This document shows, piece after piece, positions 1 to 7,556 of a stretch of DNA of 64,000 bases (its first letter is position 1; each line of letters starts with the position of its first letter). The position numbers and the translations under genes were made by a program. Below the pieces are notes generated by a model. That model was not told where the DNA came from and did no database searches. It saw nothing but the letters and a program-made list of their open reading frames with translations. The stretch is from Arthrobacter sp. DNA4 (GTDB lineage Bacteria; Actinomycetota; Actinomycetes; Actinomycetales; Micrococcaceae), in assembly GCF_024362385.1 (NCBI RefSeq), contig NZ_CP101466.1, positions 1,984,001 through 2,048,000 on the forward strand, read 5' to 3'.

Positions 1-1
1 C

Positions 2-163
2 CTGGTGGCTGCCTCCCTGGGCAACTTCATCAATTTTTCCATCTGGGCGGTAGCGGCAGCGATCGGCGTCGTCGCCGTCCTGGCGGTTCCGCGCCGGGGC
101 GCCACCCAAGCAGAAAATGCAAGCGCCCCGGCTGCAACGTCCGCGAATACCATTCATCACTAA
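2..163 (+). CDS. C-terminal end of a membrane transporter (probably MFS), 5' end outside window
   Basis: An open frame enters from the left edge and stops with TAA at 161-163, giving 53 residues. The first 30 or so form one hydrophobic transmembrane helix (IWAVAAAIGVVAVLAVP), followed by a basic RR and a short Ala/Thr-rich polar tail ending in His-His. This is the pattern of the last helix and cytoplasmic tail of a major facilitator permease. It lies 59 bp upstream of the aldehyde dehydrogenase on the same strand, so it may be the uptake gene of that catabolic unit. The family cannot be proven from one helix. Confidence 0.55.
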   Translation: MVAASLGNFINFSIWAVAAAIGVVAVLAVPRRGATQAENASAPAATSANTIHH

Positions 164-222
164 CCGCCGTCATTCAGGCGGCCCCGCCGCTCGTGCCGAA
201 ATACATCTACTAAGGAGTCATT

Positions 223-1674
223 TTGCAGACGCAACTCATCATCGACAACCAGCCCCGGGATGGCCGTGAGGGCAAGACATTCGAACGCCGGCACCCTGTA
301 ACCGGTGCTCTCGTGACCGAGAGCGCAGCAGCGGACGTGAACGATGCACTGGATGCCGTGGAGTCGGCGTCGAAGGCCTTCAGTACCTGGTCCACCTCGG
401 GACCGAGCGAGCGCCGCGCAGTGATGTTGAAGGCTGCTGAGATAATGGAGCGCCGCGGACCGGAATTTATCGAGACCATGATGTCCGAGGTTGGCGCCGC
501 AGGGCTTTGGGCAGGTTTTAACGTATTTCTGACCGCGCAGCTGTTCCGCGAAGCCGCAGGACTTGCAACCCAGATCCAGGGCGAGACCTTGCCGACGGAC
601 AAGCCGGGAACCCTGTCGATGACTATTCGGCAGCCGGCTGGAGTTGTCCTCAGCATGGCGCCGTGGAACGGTGCCGGAGTGTTGGCAGCGCGTGCCATCG
701 CGTATCCCATTGTCTGCGGTAACACGGTTGTTTTCCGCGCCTCGGAGACCAGCCCCAAAACCCATGCGATCATTGCCGAGGTCCTGCATGAAGCCGGTCT
801 TCCCGCGGGCGTCCTGAACTTCTTGACCAGCACCGCTGAAGACTCCGATCGGGTAGTTGAGGCAATCATTGCCCACCCTGCGGTTCGTCGAATCAATTTC
901 ACGGGGTCAACGGCCGTGGGCCGCATCATTGCCGAGAAGGCCGCCCGGTATCTGAAGCCTGTCCTGCTCGAGCTCGGGGGTAAGGCCCCGTTCGTGGTGC
1001 TCGATGATGCCGACATCGATGGTGCCGTCAACGCAGCAGTCTTTGGTTCATTCCTGTACCAAGGCCAGATCTGCATGTCCACTGAGCGTTTTGTGGTTGA
1101 CGAGAGCGTTGCCGACGAATTCGTTGAAAAGTTCGCTGCCCGCGCTGCCCAGGTTACAGCCGGTGACCCACTTACGGATGAGGCATGCATTGTTGGCCCC
1201 ATGATCCGCGAAGAATCCGGCACCAGGATCAACGGTCTCATCGACGACGCCCTCGCGAAGGGTGCTGAACTGGTGGTTGGTGACCGCGCCAACGGCGCCT
1301 CAATGCCTGCCACGATTGTCGATAAGGTACGGCCCGAGATGGACATTTATGACCAGGAGACGTTCGGTCCCATTACCACTGTGGTTCGCGTTTCCGGGGT
1401 CGAAGAGGCAGTCCAGGTTGCCAACGATACCGAGTACGGCCTGGCAGCTGCGGTCTTTGGGAAGGACAGCACGCGCGCTCTGCAGGTAGCTATGCGGATC
1501 CAGGCAGGCCATGTCCACGTGAACGGCGCCACGGTGCAGAACGAGGCACAAGCACCGTACGGCGGCATGAAGAACAGCGGATACGGGCGGTTCGACGGCC
1601 GGGCAGTCATCAACGAATTCACCGAGCTCAAGTGGATCACCGTTGAGCAGTCCGACCAGCAGTACCCGTTCTAG
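223..1674 (+). CDS. NAD(P)-dependent aldehyde dehydrogenase (salicylaldehyde/vanillin dehydrogenase-like)
   Basis: A 483-residue protein with the normal aldehyde dehydrogenase length and motifs: oxyanion-hole Asn149 (PWN), the GSTAVG cofactor turn near 228-233, general base Glu250 in LELGGKAP and nucleophile Cys284 in GQICMS. It should oxidise an aldehyde to the carboxylate in the cytoplasm. The overall sequence recalls aromatic aldehyde dehydrogenases such as salicylaldehyde and vanillin dehydrogenase. The usual cofactor Lys in VVxKxSE is Arg here (VVFRASE). The start is TTG, chosen because AAGGAG lies at 212-217. A benzyl-alcohol-type dehydrogenase begins 32 bp downstream, so the pair probably performs alcohol to aldehyde to acid. 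The precise substrate is inferred. Confidence 0.9.
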   Translation: MQTQLIIDNQPRDGREGKTFERRHPVTGALVTESAAADVNDALDAVESASKAFSTWSTSGPSERRAVMLKAAEIMERRGPEFIETMMSEVGAAGLWAGFNVFLTAQLFREAAGLATQIQGETLPTDKPGTLSMTIRQPAGVVLSMAPWNGAGVLAARAIAYPIVCGNTVVFRASETSPKTHAIIAEVLHEAGLPAGVLNFLTSTAEDSDRVVEAIIAHPAVRRINFTGSTAVGRIIAEKAARYLKPVLLELGGKAPFVVLDDADIDGAVNAAVFGSFLYQGQICMSTERFVVDESVADEFVEKFAARAAQVTAGDPLTDEACIVGPMIREESGTRINGLIDDALAKGAELVVGDRANGASMPATIVDKVRPEMDIYDQETFGPITTVVRVSGVEEAVQVANDTEYGLAAAVFGKDSTRALQVAMRIQAGHVHVNGATVQNEAQAPYGGMKNSGYGRFDGRAVINEFTELKWITVEQSDQQYPF

Positions 1675-1706
1675 GAATCCCCAATCGAAGGAGAAGAAGC
1701 GAAACA

Positions 1707-2813
1707 ATGCAGGTAACCGCAGCGGTGGCCAGAGAGCCACATCAGCCACTGAGCATCGAGAATCTCGAACTGGATGAACTTCGTCCAAACGAAGTTCGGG
1801 TCAAGATGGCAGCGTCAGGTGTTTGCCACACCGATGCCATCGTCCGGGACCAGGTATATCCGACTCCGCTCCCGGCCGTGTTGGGACACGAAGGTGCAGG
1901 CATTGTGGAGCAGGTGGGCAGTTCCGTCACGACGGTAAAGCCGGGTGACCACGTTCTGCTCGCCGCGGCATACTGCGGAAAATGTGACCGGTGCCGTTCC
2001 GGTCAGATGGCCTACTGCGAAAATCTCTTCGCCGCCGACTTTGGAGGCCGGCGGACGGACGGAACTACCGCGTTGAGCAAGGACGGGGAAGTCATTTCCT
2101 CCCATTTCTTCGGTCAGTCGTCCTTCGCTACCTACGCGAATGTCGTCGAGGAAAGCGTCGTCCGGATTGGCGCGGACGTCCCGCTGGACATCGTGGCACC
2201 ACTCGGTTGCGGTATCCAAACTGGAGCAGGGGCAGTCCTCAACGAGTTGAAGCCAGCTTTGAACAGCACGCTCGTTGTGATTGGTACTGGTGCGGTCGGG
2301 TCCGGCGCCATTATGGCCGGGAGGGTGGCGGGCTGCGCCCGCATTATCGCCGTGGACATCCACGCCTCCCGTCTTGATCTCGCAAAGGAGCTCGGTGCGA
2401 CAGACGCGATCAACACCAAGGAACTCGACCTTACGGACGAGATCCTTCGCCTGACGGACGGTCGCGGCGCCGATTATGTGGTTGACACCACGGCGCGGCC
2501 GGAGTTGCTTCGCAAGGCGGCAGACGCCTTGGCCCTGCGGGGCACGCTTGCCCTGGTGGGCGCAGCGAAACCGGGAACCGAGGTTACTTTCGAGATCGGG
2601 CTGTCACTCGTCAAGGGCTGGACATTCAAAACCATAATCCAAGGCAGTTCCGTGCCCCAGGTGTTCATTCCCAAGCTCATCGAACTGTGGAAGGAAGGCC
2701 GCTTCCCAATGGACAAGCTTATGCGTAACTACGCCCTGGAAGAGATTAATCAGGGCTTCGAGGACTCCGCCCAGGGCTCGGTGATCAAGCCCGTCATTGT
2801 GTTCCAGCACTGA
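1707..2813 (+). CDS. Zinc-dependent aryl/terpenoid alcohol dehydrogenase, copy 1
   Basis: A 368-residue medium-chain zinc alcohol dehydrogenase. Catalytic zinc ligands are visible in GVCHTD, GHEGAG and PLGCGI. The structural zinc loop has four Cys (CGKCDRC...YC), and the Rossmann turn is GTGAVGSGA. This type oxidises primary benzylic or allylic alcohols (benzyl, geranyl, perillyl) with NAD. It follows the aldehyde dehydrogenase by 32 bp with AAGGAG before the ATG, so the two are probably cotranscribed. A second copy, about 70% identical by eye, lies at 3957-5057. A strong hairpin follows the stop. The exact alcohol is unknown. Confidence 0.9.
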   Translation: MQVTAAVAREPHQPLSIENLELDELRPNEVRVKMAASGVCHTDAIVRDQVYPTPLPAVLGHEGAGIVEQVGSSVTTVKPGDHVLLAAAYCGKCDRCRSGQMAYCENLFAADFGGRRTDGTTALSKDGEVISSHFFGQSSFATYANVVEESVVRIGADVPLDIVAPLGCGIQTGAGAVLNELKPALNSTLVVIGTGAVGSGAIMAGRVAGCARIIAVDIHASRLDLAKELGATDAINTKELDLTDEILRLTDGRGADYVVDTTARPELLRKAADALALRGTLALVGAAKPGTEVTFEIGLSLVKGWTFKTIIQGSSVPQVFIPKLIELWKEGRFPMDKLMRNYALEEINQGFEDSAQGSVIKPVIVFQH

Positions 2814-2853
2814 TGAGCGGTTCTGCTGCCTGAGCTTCGTCACCTCGTACAGG

Positions 2854-2891
2854 AGAGGTCGACGGCGGGTGCCCACCCGGCGTCGACCTCT
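2854..2891. terminator. Terminator between convergent genes
   Basis: Two 18-nt arms (2854-2871 and 2874-2891) pair with a single mismatch. T-rich sequence follows on the plus strand. It lies between the end of the alcohol dehydrogenase (2813) and the end of the convergent TetR gene (2931), so it can serve both. Confidence 0.8.
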
Positions 2892-2930
2892 TCTGTGTTC
2901 AAGCAGGTCCCGGCAAAACTTAGGCCATCC

Positions 2931-3509
2931 CTAGCTCACGCCCGAAGTGTCGCGTGCGAGGAGTTCAGTGGTCCGCATGATCGCGGAGCGGCGCCGGGCC
3001 TGATCGGGCGTGCCCGTGATAACGACATGAACGTTCTGGCTCGTCATCCAGGCGTGGCACAAGGTGATGATGGTGAGCAGGAGATCTTCCGCGAGAGCCT
3101 CGCTTATGCCGGAAAGTGCGGTGCGGATCTCCATTACCTTGCCGTCCGCATGTATGGCCCGTTTCTCTGCACCGACCGGATTGTCCCGCTCCAGGCCCTC
3201 CCAGGCGGCAAGGCGCGCCAGGCATGGATGGCTCGTAACAAAGTCGAAGTACCGTCCTGCGAACTCGGCAACGGCCGCTGGTCCAGACTCACGTATGGGT
3301 AGATCGCCCAGTGCTGAACCGAGCTCCCGTGTAAGTGCGGCCTCAAAGAGTTTTGCCTTGTTCCCAAAGTAGAAATAGATCCGCTCTTTGTTGCATCCCG
3401 CCCTTTTGGCTATGTCGTCCACACGTGCACCCGAAAAGCCGCGTTCGGAAAACTCGGATACAGCTGCGTCGAGGAGCTTCGCCTTTGTTGCGTCCGTGTC
3501 CCATGCCAT
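2931..3509 (-). CDS. TetR/AcrR family transcriptional regulator
   Basis: A 192-residue regulator with an N-terminal TetR helix-turn-helix (about residues 10-56, with GARVDDIAKRAGC and the YFYFGNKAKLF recognition helix) and a helical ligand-binding C-terminal domain. It is divergent from the small membrane gene at 3593 and the second alcohol dehydrogenase. The intergenic space contains two copies of a 16-bp imperfect palindrome (3525-3540 and 3570-3585), one near each start. The simplest reading is autorepression plus repression of the divergent dehydrogenase unit, relieved by an aromatic or terpenoid alcohol or aldehyde. The effector is an inference from context. Confidence 0.88.
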   Translation of the reverse strand: MAWDTDATKAKLLDAAVSEFSERGFSGARVDDIAKRAGCNKERIYFYFGNKAKLFEAALTRELGSALGDLPIRESGPAAVAEFAGRYFDFVTSHPCLARLAAWEGLERDNPVGAEKRAIHADGKVMEIRTALSGISEALAEDLLLTIITLCHAWMTSQNVHVVITGTPDQARRRSAIMRTTELLARDTSGVS

Positions 3510-3524
3510 ACGTCAATCGTAACT

Positions 3525-3540
3525 CCAACTGACCGTTTGC
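3525..3540. promoter_or_regulatory. Candidate TetR operator, site 1
   Basis: CCAACTGACCGTTTGC matches site 2 (3570-3585) in 13 of 16 positions. It starts 16 bp upstream of the TetR start codon, where a bound dimer would block the regulator's own promoter. Binding is inferred from repetition and position. Confidence 0.5.
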
Positions 3541-3569
3541 AATTTCACGGGGGTAGGCCTACGGTTAGT

Positions 3570-3585
3570 CCAACCGAACGTTTGG
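3570..3585. promoter_or_regulatory. Candidate TetR operator, site 2
   Basis: CCAACCGAACGTTTGG is an imperfect palindrome (12 of 16 positions agree with its reverse complement). It ends seven bases before the ATG at 3593 and overlaps the GGAG ribosome-binding site. The centre lies 45 bp from site 1. Confidence 0.55.
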
Positions 3586-3592
3586 AGACTGG

Positions 3593-3901
3593 ATGGAACA
3601 CGAGGGCAGGGCTCTTGCCGCCGATGAAACGGACATGCATCACCGTCACGCAACCGGCATTGCATCCGTGCATGTCCGTGCGGTCGTAACGTGGCTGGCC
3701 ATATTTCCGATGGCCGCAGCAGGCATGTGCGCCCTGGGGGCGCTGGCTCCGCAACTGCACCCTGTGCTGCGCGCGTTCGTTCTAACCCTGGTGGTGGTCC
3801 CCATCGCGGTGTACTTCGCGGTGCCCCGGCTCCTCCTGCTTCAAACACAACTCGGAAGGGCGAGGCGCACCAGAGTGCAGCGCCGTGCGAAACGCATATA
3901 G
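3593..3901 (+). CDS. Small two-helix membrane protein resembling the membrane tail of antibiotic-biosynthesis-monooxygenase proteins
   Basis: A 102-residue protein. The first 27 residues are polar and His-rich. Two hydrophobic segments follow (about 29-52 and 58-82), then a strongly basic tail (RARRTRVQRRAKR). The helices (VTWLAIFPM..., VLRAFVLTLVVVPIAVYF) resemble the C-terminal membrane part of longer proteins that begin with an antibiotic-biosynthesis-monooxygenase domain, but that domain is absent. It is the first gene of the unit divergent from TetR and lies 55 bp upstream of the second alcohol dehydrogenase. Its role is unknown; a membrane anchor or solvent-stress protein is possible. 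Confidence 0.7.
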   Translation: MEHEGRALAADETDMHHRHATGIASVHVRAVVTWLAIFPMAAAGMCALGALAPQLHPVLRAFVLTLVVVPIAVYFAVPRLLLLQTQLGRARRTRVQRRAKRI

Positions 3902-3956
3902 CGGTTCCGCAACCGGGGATGCTTGCCATCCCCGTGACCATGACAAGGAGATTGCA

Positions 3957-5057
3957 GTGCAGATAACTGCTGCTGTAGCACGTGAGAACGGCGCTCCATT
4001 CACGATTGAACAGCTCGAGCTGGACGATCTGCGCCACAATGAAGTCCGGGTCCGCATGGTGGCGACCGGAATATGCCATACCGATACCCTTGTCCGAGAC
4101 GGCGTCTACCCCACCCCGCTGCCAGCCGTCCTGGGCCACGAAGGTGCGGGGATCGTCGAGGCAGTCGGTGACTCGGTCATTTCTGTCGCGCCTGGCGACC
4201 ATGTGGTTCTGGCGGCTGCGTACTGCGGCCACTGTAAGCGGTGCCGCAACGGCCAGATGGCCTACTGCGAGAATTTGATGGCTGCGGACTTCGGTGGGCG
4301 CCGTGCCGACGGTGCGACGTCCCTGAGCAAGGACGACGAGGTTATTTCATCCCACTTCTTTGGCCAGTCGTCCTTTGCCACGTATGCAAACGTCGTCGAA
4401 GAGTCTGTCGTCCGCGTGGACAAGGACATCCCCCTGGAGCATCTCGGCCCGCTGGGATGTGGAATCAACACCGGTGCAGGCACCGTCCTCAATGAACTCA
4501 AGCCGGAAAGCGGATCCTCGCTCGTTGTCTTCGGCACAGGCGCAGTAGGTTGCGCTGCAGTGATGGCAGCGCAGGTGGCGGACTGCGGTGTCATTGTCGC
4601 CGTCGACATCCACGACTCTCGTTTGGAACTCGCCCGGGAACTTGGTGCAACACACGTCATCAACTCGAAGACCGAGGACGTGGCAGAACGGTTGCGTGAA
4701 ATCACTGCAGGAGCCGGCGTGGACTACGTTGTGGATACCACTGGAATTCCGGCACTGCTCCGGCAGGCAGCCGACGCCCTGGGGGTCCGCGGAACGGTCG
4801 CGCTCGTCGGCGCGGCGAAGCCTGGTACTGAAGTCGCCTTCGAAGTAGGCGCTTCGCTGGTGAAAGGCTGGACCTTCAAGACCGTGGTTCAGGGTAGTTC
4901 TGTGCCCCAGGTGTTCATTCCGCGGCTTATCCAGTTGTGGAGGGCAGGACGCTTTCCATTCGAGAAGCTCGTTGGCGACTACAGCCTCGAGGACATCAAC
5001 CAGGGCTTCGAGGACTCCAAGAGCGGCAAGACGATCAAGCCGGTCATTATCTTCTGA
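3957..5057 (+). CDS. Zinc-dependent aryl/terpenoid alcohol dehydrogenase, copy 2
   Basis: A 366-residue paralogue of the 1707-2813 gene, with identical architecture: catalytic zinc motifs GICHTD, GHEGAG and PLGCGI, a four-Cys structural loop (CGHCKRC...YC) and cofactor turn GTGAVGCAA. The frame is open further upstream, but the GTG at 3957 aligns with the first codon of copy 1 (MQITAAVA against MQVTAAVA) and has AAGGAG at 3945-3950. It should oxidise a primary benzylic or allylic alcohol. It probably shares a transcript with the small membrane gene and is likely controlled by the TetR at 2931-3509. A long hairpin follows the stop codon. Confidence 0.9.
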   Translation: MQITAAVARENGAPFTIEQLELDDLRHNEVRVRMVATGICHTDTLVRDGVYPTPLPAVLGHEGAGIVEAVGDSVISVAPGDHVVLAAAYCGHCKRCRNGQMAYCENLMAADFGGRRADGATSLSKDDEVISSHFFGQSSFATYANVVEESVVRVDKDIPLEHLGPLGCGINTGAGTVLNELKPESGSSLVVFGTGAVGCAAVMAAQVADCGVIVAVDIHDSRLELARELGATHVINSKTEDVAERLREITAGAGVDYVVDTTGIPALLRQAADALGVRGTVALVGAAKPGTEVAFEVGASLVKGWTFKTVVQGSSVPQVFIPRLIQLWRAGRFPFEKLVGDYSLEDINQGFEDSKSGKTIKPVIIF

Positions 5058-5070
5058 CCCGGATTGTGCC

Positions 5071-5110
5071 AAGTGGGTGGCGACGCCAACGACTTCGTCG
5101 TCACCCACTT
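5071..5110. terminator. Terminator hairpin
   Basis: Arms of 15 nt (5071-5085 and 5096-5110) pair with one wobble around a 10-nt loop. It sits between the convergent ends of alcohol dehydrogenase copy 2 (5057) and the TetR gene ending at 5127. No long U tract is seen. Confidence 0.7.
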
Positions 5111-5126
5111 CCGTTTGGTGCCAAAG

Positions 5127-5786
5127 CTAGTCCTCCTGGGCGTGCCCCAATCCCCATTGGTGGCGAATTGTGGACACCAACATCTCAAAGTCTTCGGCCA
5201 TGTCCGGGTAGTCCGGGTCAGACAACCACTGAATCTGGAGCCCATCCATTGCAGCTATGAGGCTGCGGGCAATCGAATCGACGGGGGCGTCCCCGCCCAG
5301 GGTCCCGTCCTCCATGGCTTCGACAAGCGCCTGCCGGATTCGCTGGGCCGAGCTTTGATGGTGGCTGCGCAGCCAGGCATTCGCTGGGTGATTGGGGTCC
5401 ACGGCCTCGGCCGCGACGGTGGTAAACAGCCGGACAATTCCTTCCTGCTGCTGATTGAGCCGTACGAGTTCGACGAGGGACTCCAGATAGGCCCATCCCC
5501 GCGGGCGGGCTTTCCCAGGTTGTGCAATTCGGGCCTGGTCCACATCATCGCGACGTTCCATGGTGGCCTGCAAAAGGAGATCCTTGGTAGGGAAGTAGTG
5601 CACCAAGCCGGAGAGACTCATTCCGCAGCCCCGGGCAATGGCGCTCATTGTTAGCCCCCTGTAGCCCTCTACGGAGAACAGCTGGGTGGCCGCCGTGAGA
5701 ATCTCCTCACGTCGAATGGTGCCATCAGCTCCCTTCGGACGGCCGCTCGGGCGGCGTGACGGACGAGCAGCGGTGGCAGACTGCAT
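5127..5786 (-). CDS. TetR/AcrR family transcriptional regulator
   Basis: A 219-residue regulator with a basic Pro/Arg-rich N-terminus (RPSRRPSGRPKG), then a TetR helix-turn-helix (about residues 25-72, TMSAIARGCGMSLSGLVHYFPTK) and a helical effector domain. It lies downstream of the MFS transporter on the same strand with a 180-bp gap. That gap holds a near-perfect 16-bp inverted repeat (5809-5845) just upstream of the start codon, which could be an autoregulatory operator. Regulation of the transporter or of the monooxygenase operon is inferred from position only. Confidence 0.85.
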   Translation of the reverse strand: MQSATAARPSRRPSGRPKGADGTIRREEILTAATQLFSVEGYRGLTMSAIARGCGMSLSGLVHYFPTKDLLLQATMERRDDVDQARIAQPGKARPRGWAYLESLVELVRLNQQQEGIVRLFTTVAAEAVDPNHPANAWLRSHHQSSAQRIRQALVEAMEDGTLGGDAPVDSIARSLIAAMDGLQIQWLSDPDYPDMAEDFEMLVSTIRHQWGLGHAQED

Positions 5787-5808
5787 GATCTCTCCTGGAT
5801 GTGCCGCA

Positions 5809-5845
5809 ACGGCGACGGTCCGCTACTGCAGCGGACCGTCACCGT
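5809..5845. promoter_or_regulatory. 16-bp inverted repeat, operator or terminator
   Basis: Arms 5809-5824 and 5830-5845 are complementary except for one position and flank a 5-nt spacer (ACTGC). It lies 23 bp upstream of the TetR start and 120 bp downstream of the MFS stop, both on the minus strand. No U tract follows on the minus strand, which favours an operator, but a transporter terminator is also possible. Confidence 0.5.
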
Positions 5846-5966
5846 CTTTGGAATGGACTGGGGTTGCCGCGCGCGAGGCGCCGGAAAAGCTTTCAAAGAA
5901 CATCCCGTACGCGTGCGACCCATATCAGCCTACGGCCGGGAGGATGCCAAGGCGTACAGGGCGGTG

Positions 5967-7277
5967 CTACCTAACTCCCTTGATGGGCAGGATGACGAGT
6001 GCTCCAGCGAGCGCCGCAGCTGCAGCAGCACCCAGCAGTAGGCCGTAGTTGGGCGTTGCCGCTGCCCCGACGGTCAGGAGCCAGGCGCCTGCAAAGGGCG
6101 CCAGGGACTGCGGCGCTGCATTGGCCATGTTGAAGACGCCCAAATCCTTGGCGGTGCTGTTGGCGTTAGGGAGGACTTCCAGCACCAATGCCATATCCAC
6201 GCTTGCGTAAATGCCGAAGGCCACACCCAGCAATGCCTCGACCAGGTAGAACTGTTCAACACTTTCTACGTGGACGAGAACATATGTGCCGACGGCGAAA
6301 AGAGCGGTAGCCAGGGCGACCGGGAGCTTCCGGTGGCCCGTGCGGTCGGACAACCATCCGGCCAGGTAGCTCGCCGGCACGAGTGCCACCGTGTACACGA
6401 GCACTCCCATGAACACCGCGCCGGCTGCCTGTGCCGTCTCAAGGTGCAGCCGGTCCACGATGAAGGGAAGGCGGAACGAGGTAAACATGAAGCTGGACAG
6501 GAAGATCAGGAACCTTGACCACCAGGCAAACCCGTAGTCGCGGTGCTTTATGGGGTTGACCCAAAAGGACTGGACAAGCTCCTTCACGGTGAACTTGGTA
6601 AGCCGTGTCTCTAGCACGGGATCTGGCAGGACGAGTGCATAGATCACCATGCCGACGACGCCGACGGCAGCAGGGGCCATGAAAAGCAGCAGCATGTCAG
6701 TTGCAAACAAGGATGCAAACCACGTGGCCGCCAGGATGCCGACGTTCTGCATCACGCCGATGGTGGCCGAAACACTGGCGTACTGCTTTTCGGGCAGCTG
6801 ATCTGCCAGGGTGGCGACAAAGGGGCTGATGGCTGCGTTGGCTCCGAGTTGTGCCACGAACCAGCCAATCATGAGGACTTCGGGGCTGGTGGCCTGGCTG
6901 ATGACGAGCAGTGCTGCGGCCATGACCAGGGTGCCGCCGATCAACCATGGCCGTCGGCGCCCGAATCGGGAGGTAGTTCTGTCAGAAAGCCGCCCGAAAA
7001 CCGCGTTGCCGATTACGGCCGCCAGGGCACCAATACCCAGGACGGAACCGACGATGCTTGTCCGCGACGTGGGATCTTCAGTAAGTGTTGAAACTTTAAG
7101 AGCCATCGAGACCATGACGGGTCCCAGGAGGGCAATGAACAGGGTCAGTTGGGCAAGGGCTAGGGCTGCAATGAACAGTGGACCTTTGGGTTCTGTAGGC
7201 CTTTCTCCGCATGCGAGGCCGGTGGGACGTTGCCCGCGCGTGCGCGGGGCAAGAACGTTGTGGTTTCCGATGGACAT
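5967..7277 (-). CDS. MFS transporter
   Basis: A 436-residue, 12-helix major facilitator permease of the inner membrane. The MFS signature between helices 2 and 3 is clear (FGRLSDRTTSRFGRRRPW), and a second copy appears in the C-terminal half (GWLSDRTGHRK). About 30 polar residues precede helix 1. It is a single gene between two hairpins, 280 bp downstream of the isochorismatase-like gene on the same strand. It probably imports or exports a substrate of the adjoining monooxygenase pathway. The substrate is unknown. Confidence 0.88.
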   Translation of the reverse strand: MSIGNHNVLAPRTRGQRPTGLACGERPTEPKGPLFIAALALAQLTLFIALLGPVMVSMALKVSTLTEDPTSRTSIVGSVLGIGALAAVIGNAVFGRLSDRTTSRFGRRRPWLIGGTLVMAAALLVISQATSPEVLMIGWFVAQLGANAAISPFVATLADQLPEKQYASVSATIGVMQNVGILAATWFASLFATDMLLLFMAPAAVGVVGMVIYALVLPDPVLETRLTKFTVKELVQSFWVNPIKHRDYGFAWWSRFLIFLSSFMFTSFRLPFIVDRLHLETAQAAGAVFMGVLVYTVALVPASYLAGWLSDRTGHRKLPVALATALFAVGTYVLVHVESVEQFYLVEALLGVAFGIYASVDMALVLEVLPNANSTAKDLGVFNMANAAPQSLAPFAGAWLLTVGAAATPNYGLLLGAAAAAALAGALVILPIKGVR

Positions 7278-7338
7278 CTATGTCTCCGAGATTTGGGCGC
7301 CAAAGGGGCGAAGTGCGGGGTTCGTCAGCTAAATAGCT

Positions 7339-7351
7339 AATAGTGACTATT
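7339..7351. promoter_or_regulatory. Short palindrome upstream of MFS gene
   Basis: AATAGTGACTATT is a perfect palindrome around a central G in an AT-rich stretch 62 bp upstream of the MFS start. Position and composition fit a promoter operator. No regulator can be assigned. Confidence 0.35.
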
Positions 7352-7430
7352 CATTATTACTGGACTGTGCGCCCCGCCACAAGCCCCTGTCCCCGGGGGA
7401 ATATTTGTGACGCGTCTAGGGGTACAAAGA

Positions 7431-7461
7431 AGCGTGGCCAGCCCCTGCTGGCCACGCTTTT
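7431..7461. terminator. Bidirectional rho-independent terminator
   Basis: A perfect 12-bp stem (7431-7442 and 7447-7458) with loop CCCT is followed by TTTT on the plus strand and by TCTTT on the minus strand. It ends the isochorismatase-like transcript, about 100 bp past its stop. Confidence 0.88.
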
Positions 7462-7556
7462 CGTTCCGTCGATTTGGGATTACTGCCGTCAGTAGCTCTT
7501 GCTTCGGGCGGGCGTTCGGAAATCCCGCGGCGGCCGTTGAAAGCTCATATGCGGAG

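Noticed and set aside
210..1346. Long open frame on the minus strand opposite the aldehyde dehydrogenase
   Set aside because: Ser/Arg/Ala-rich antisense shadow of a clear dehydrogenase gene, with no ribosome-binding site or family pattern.
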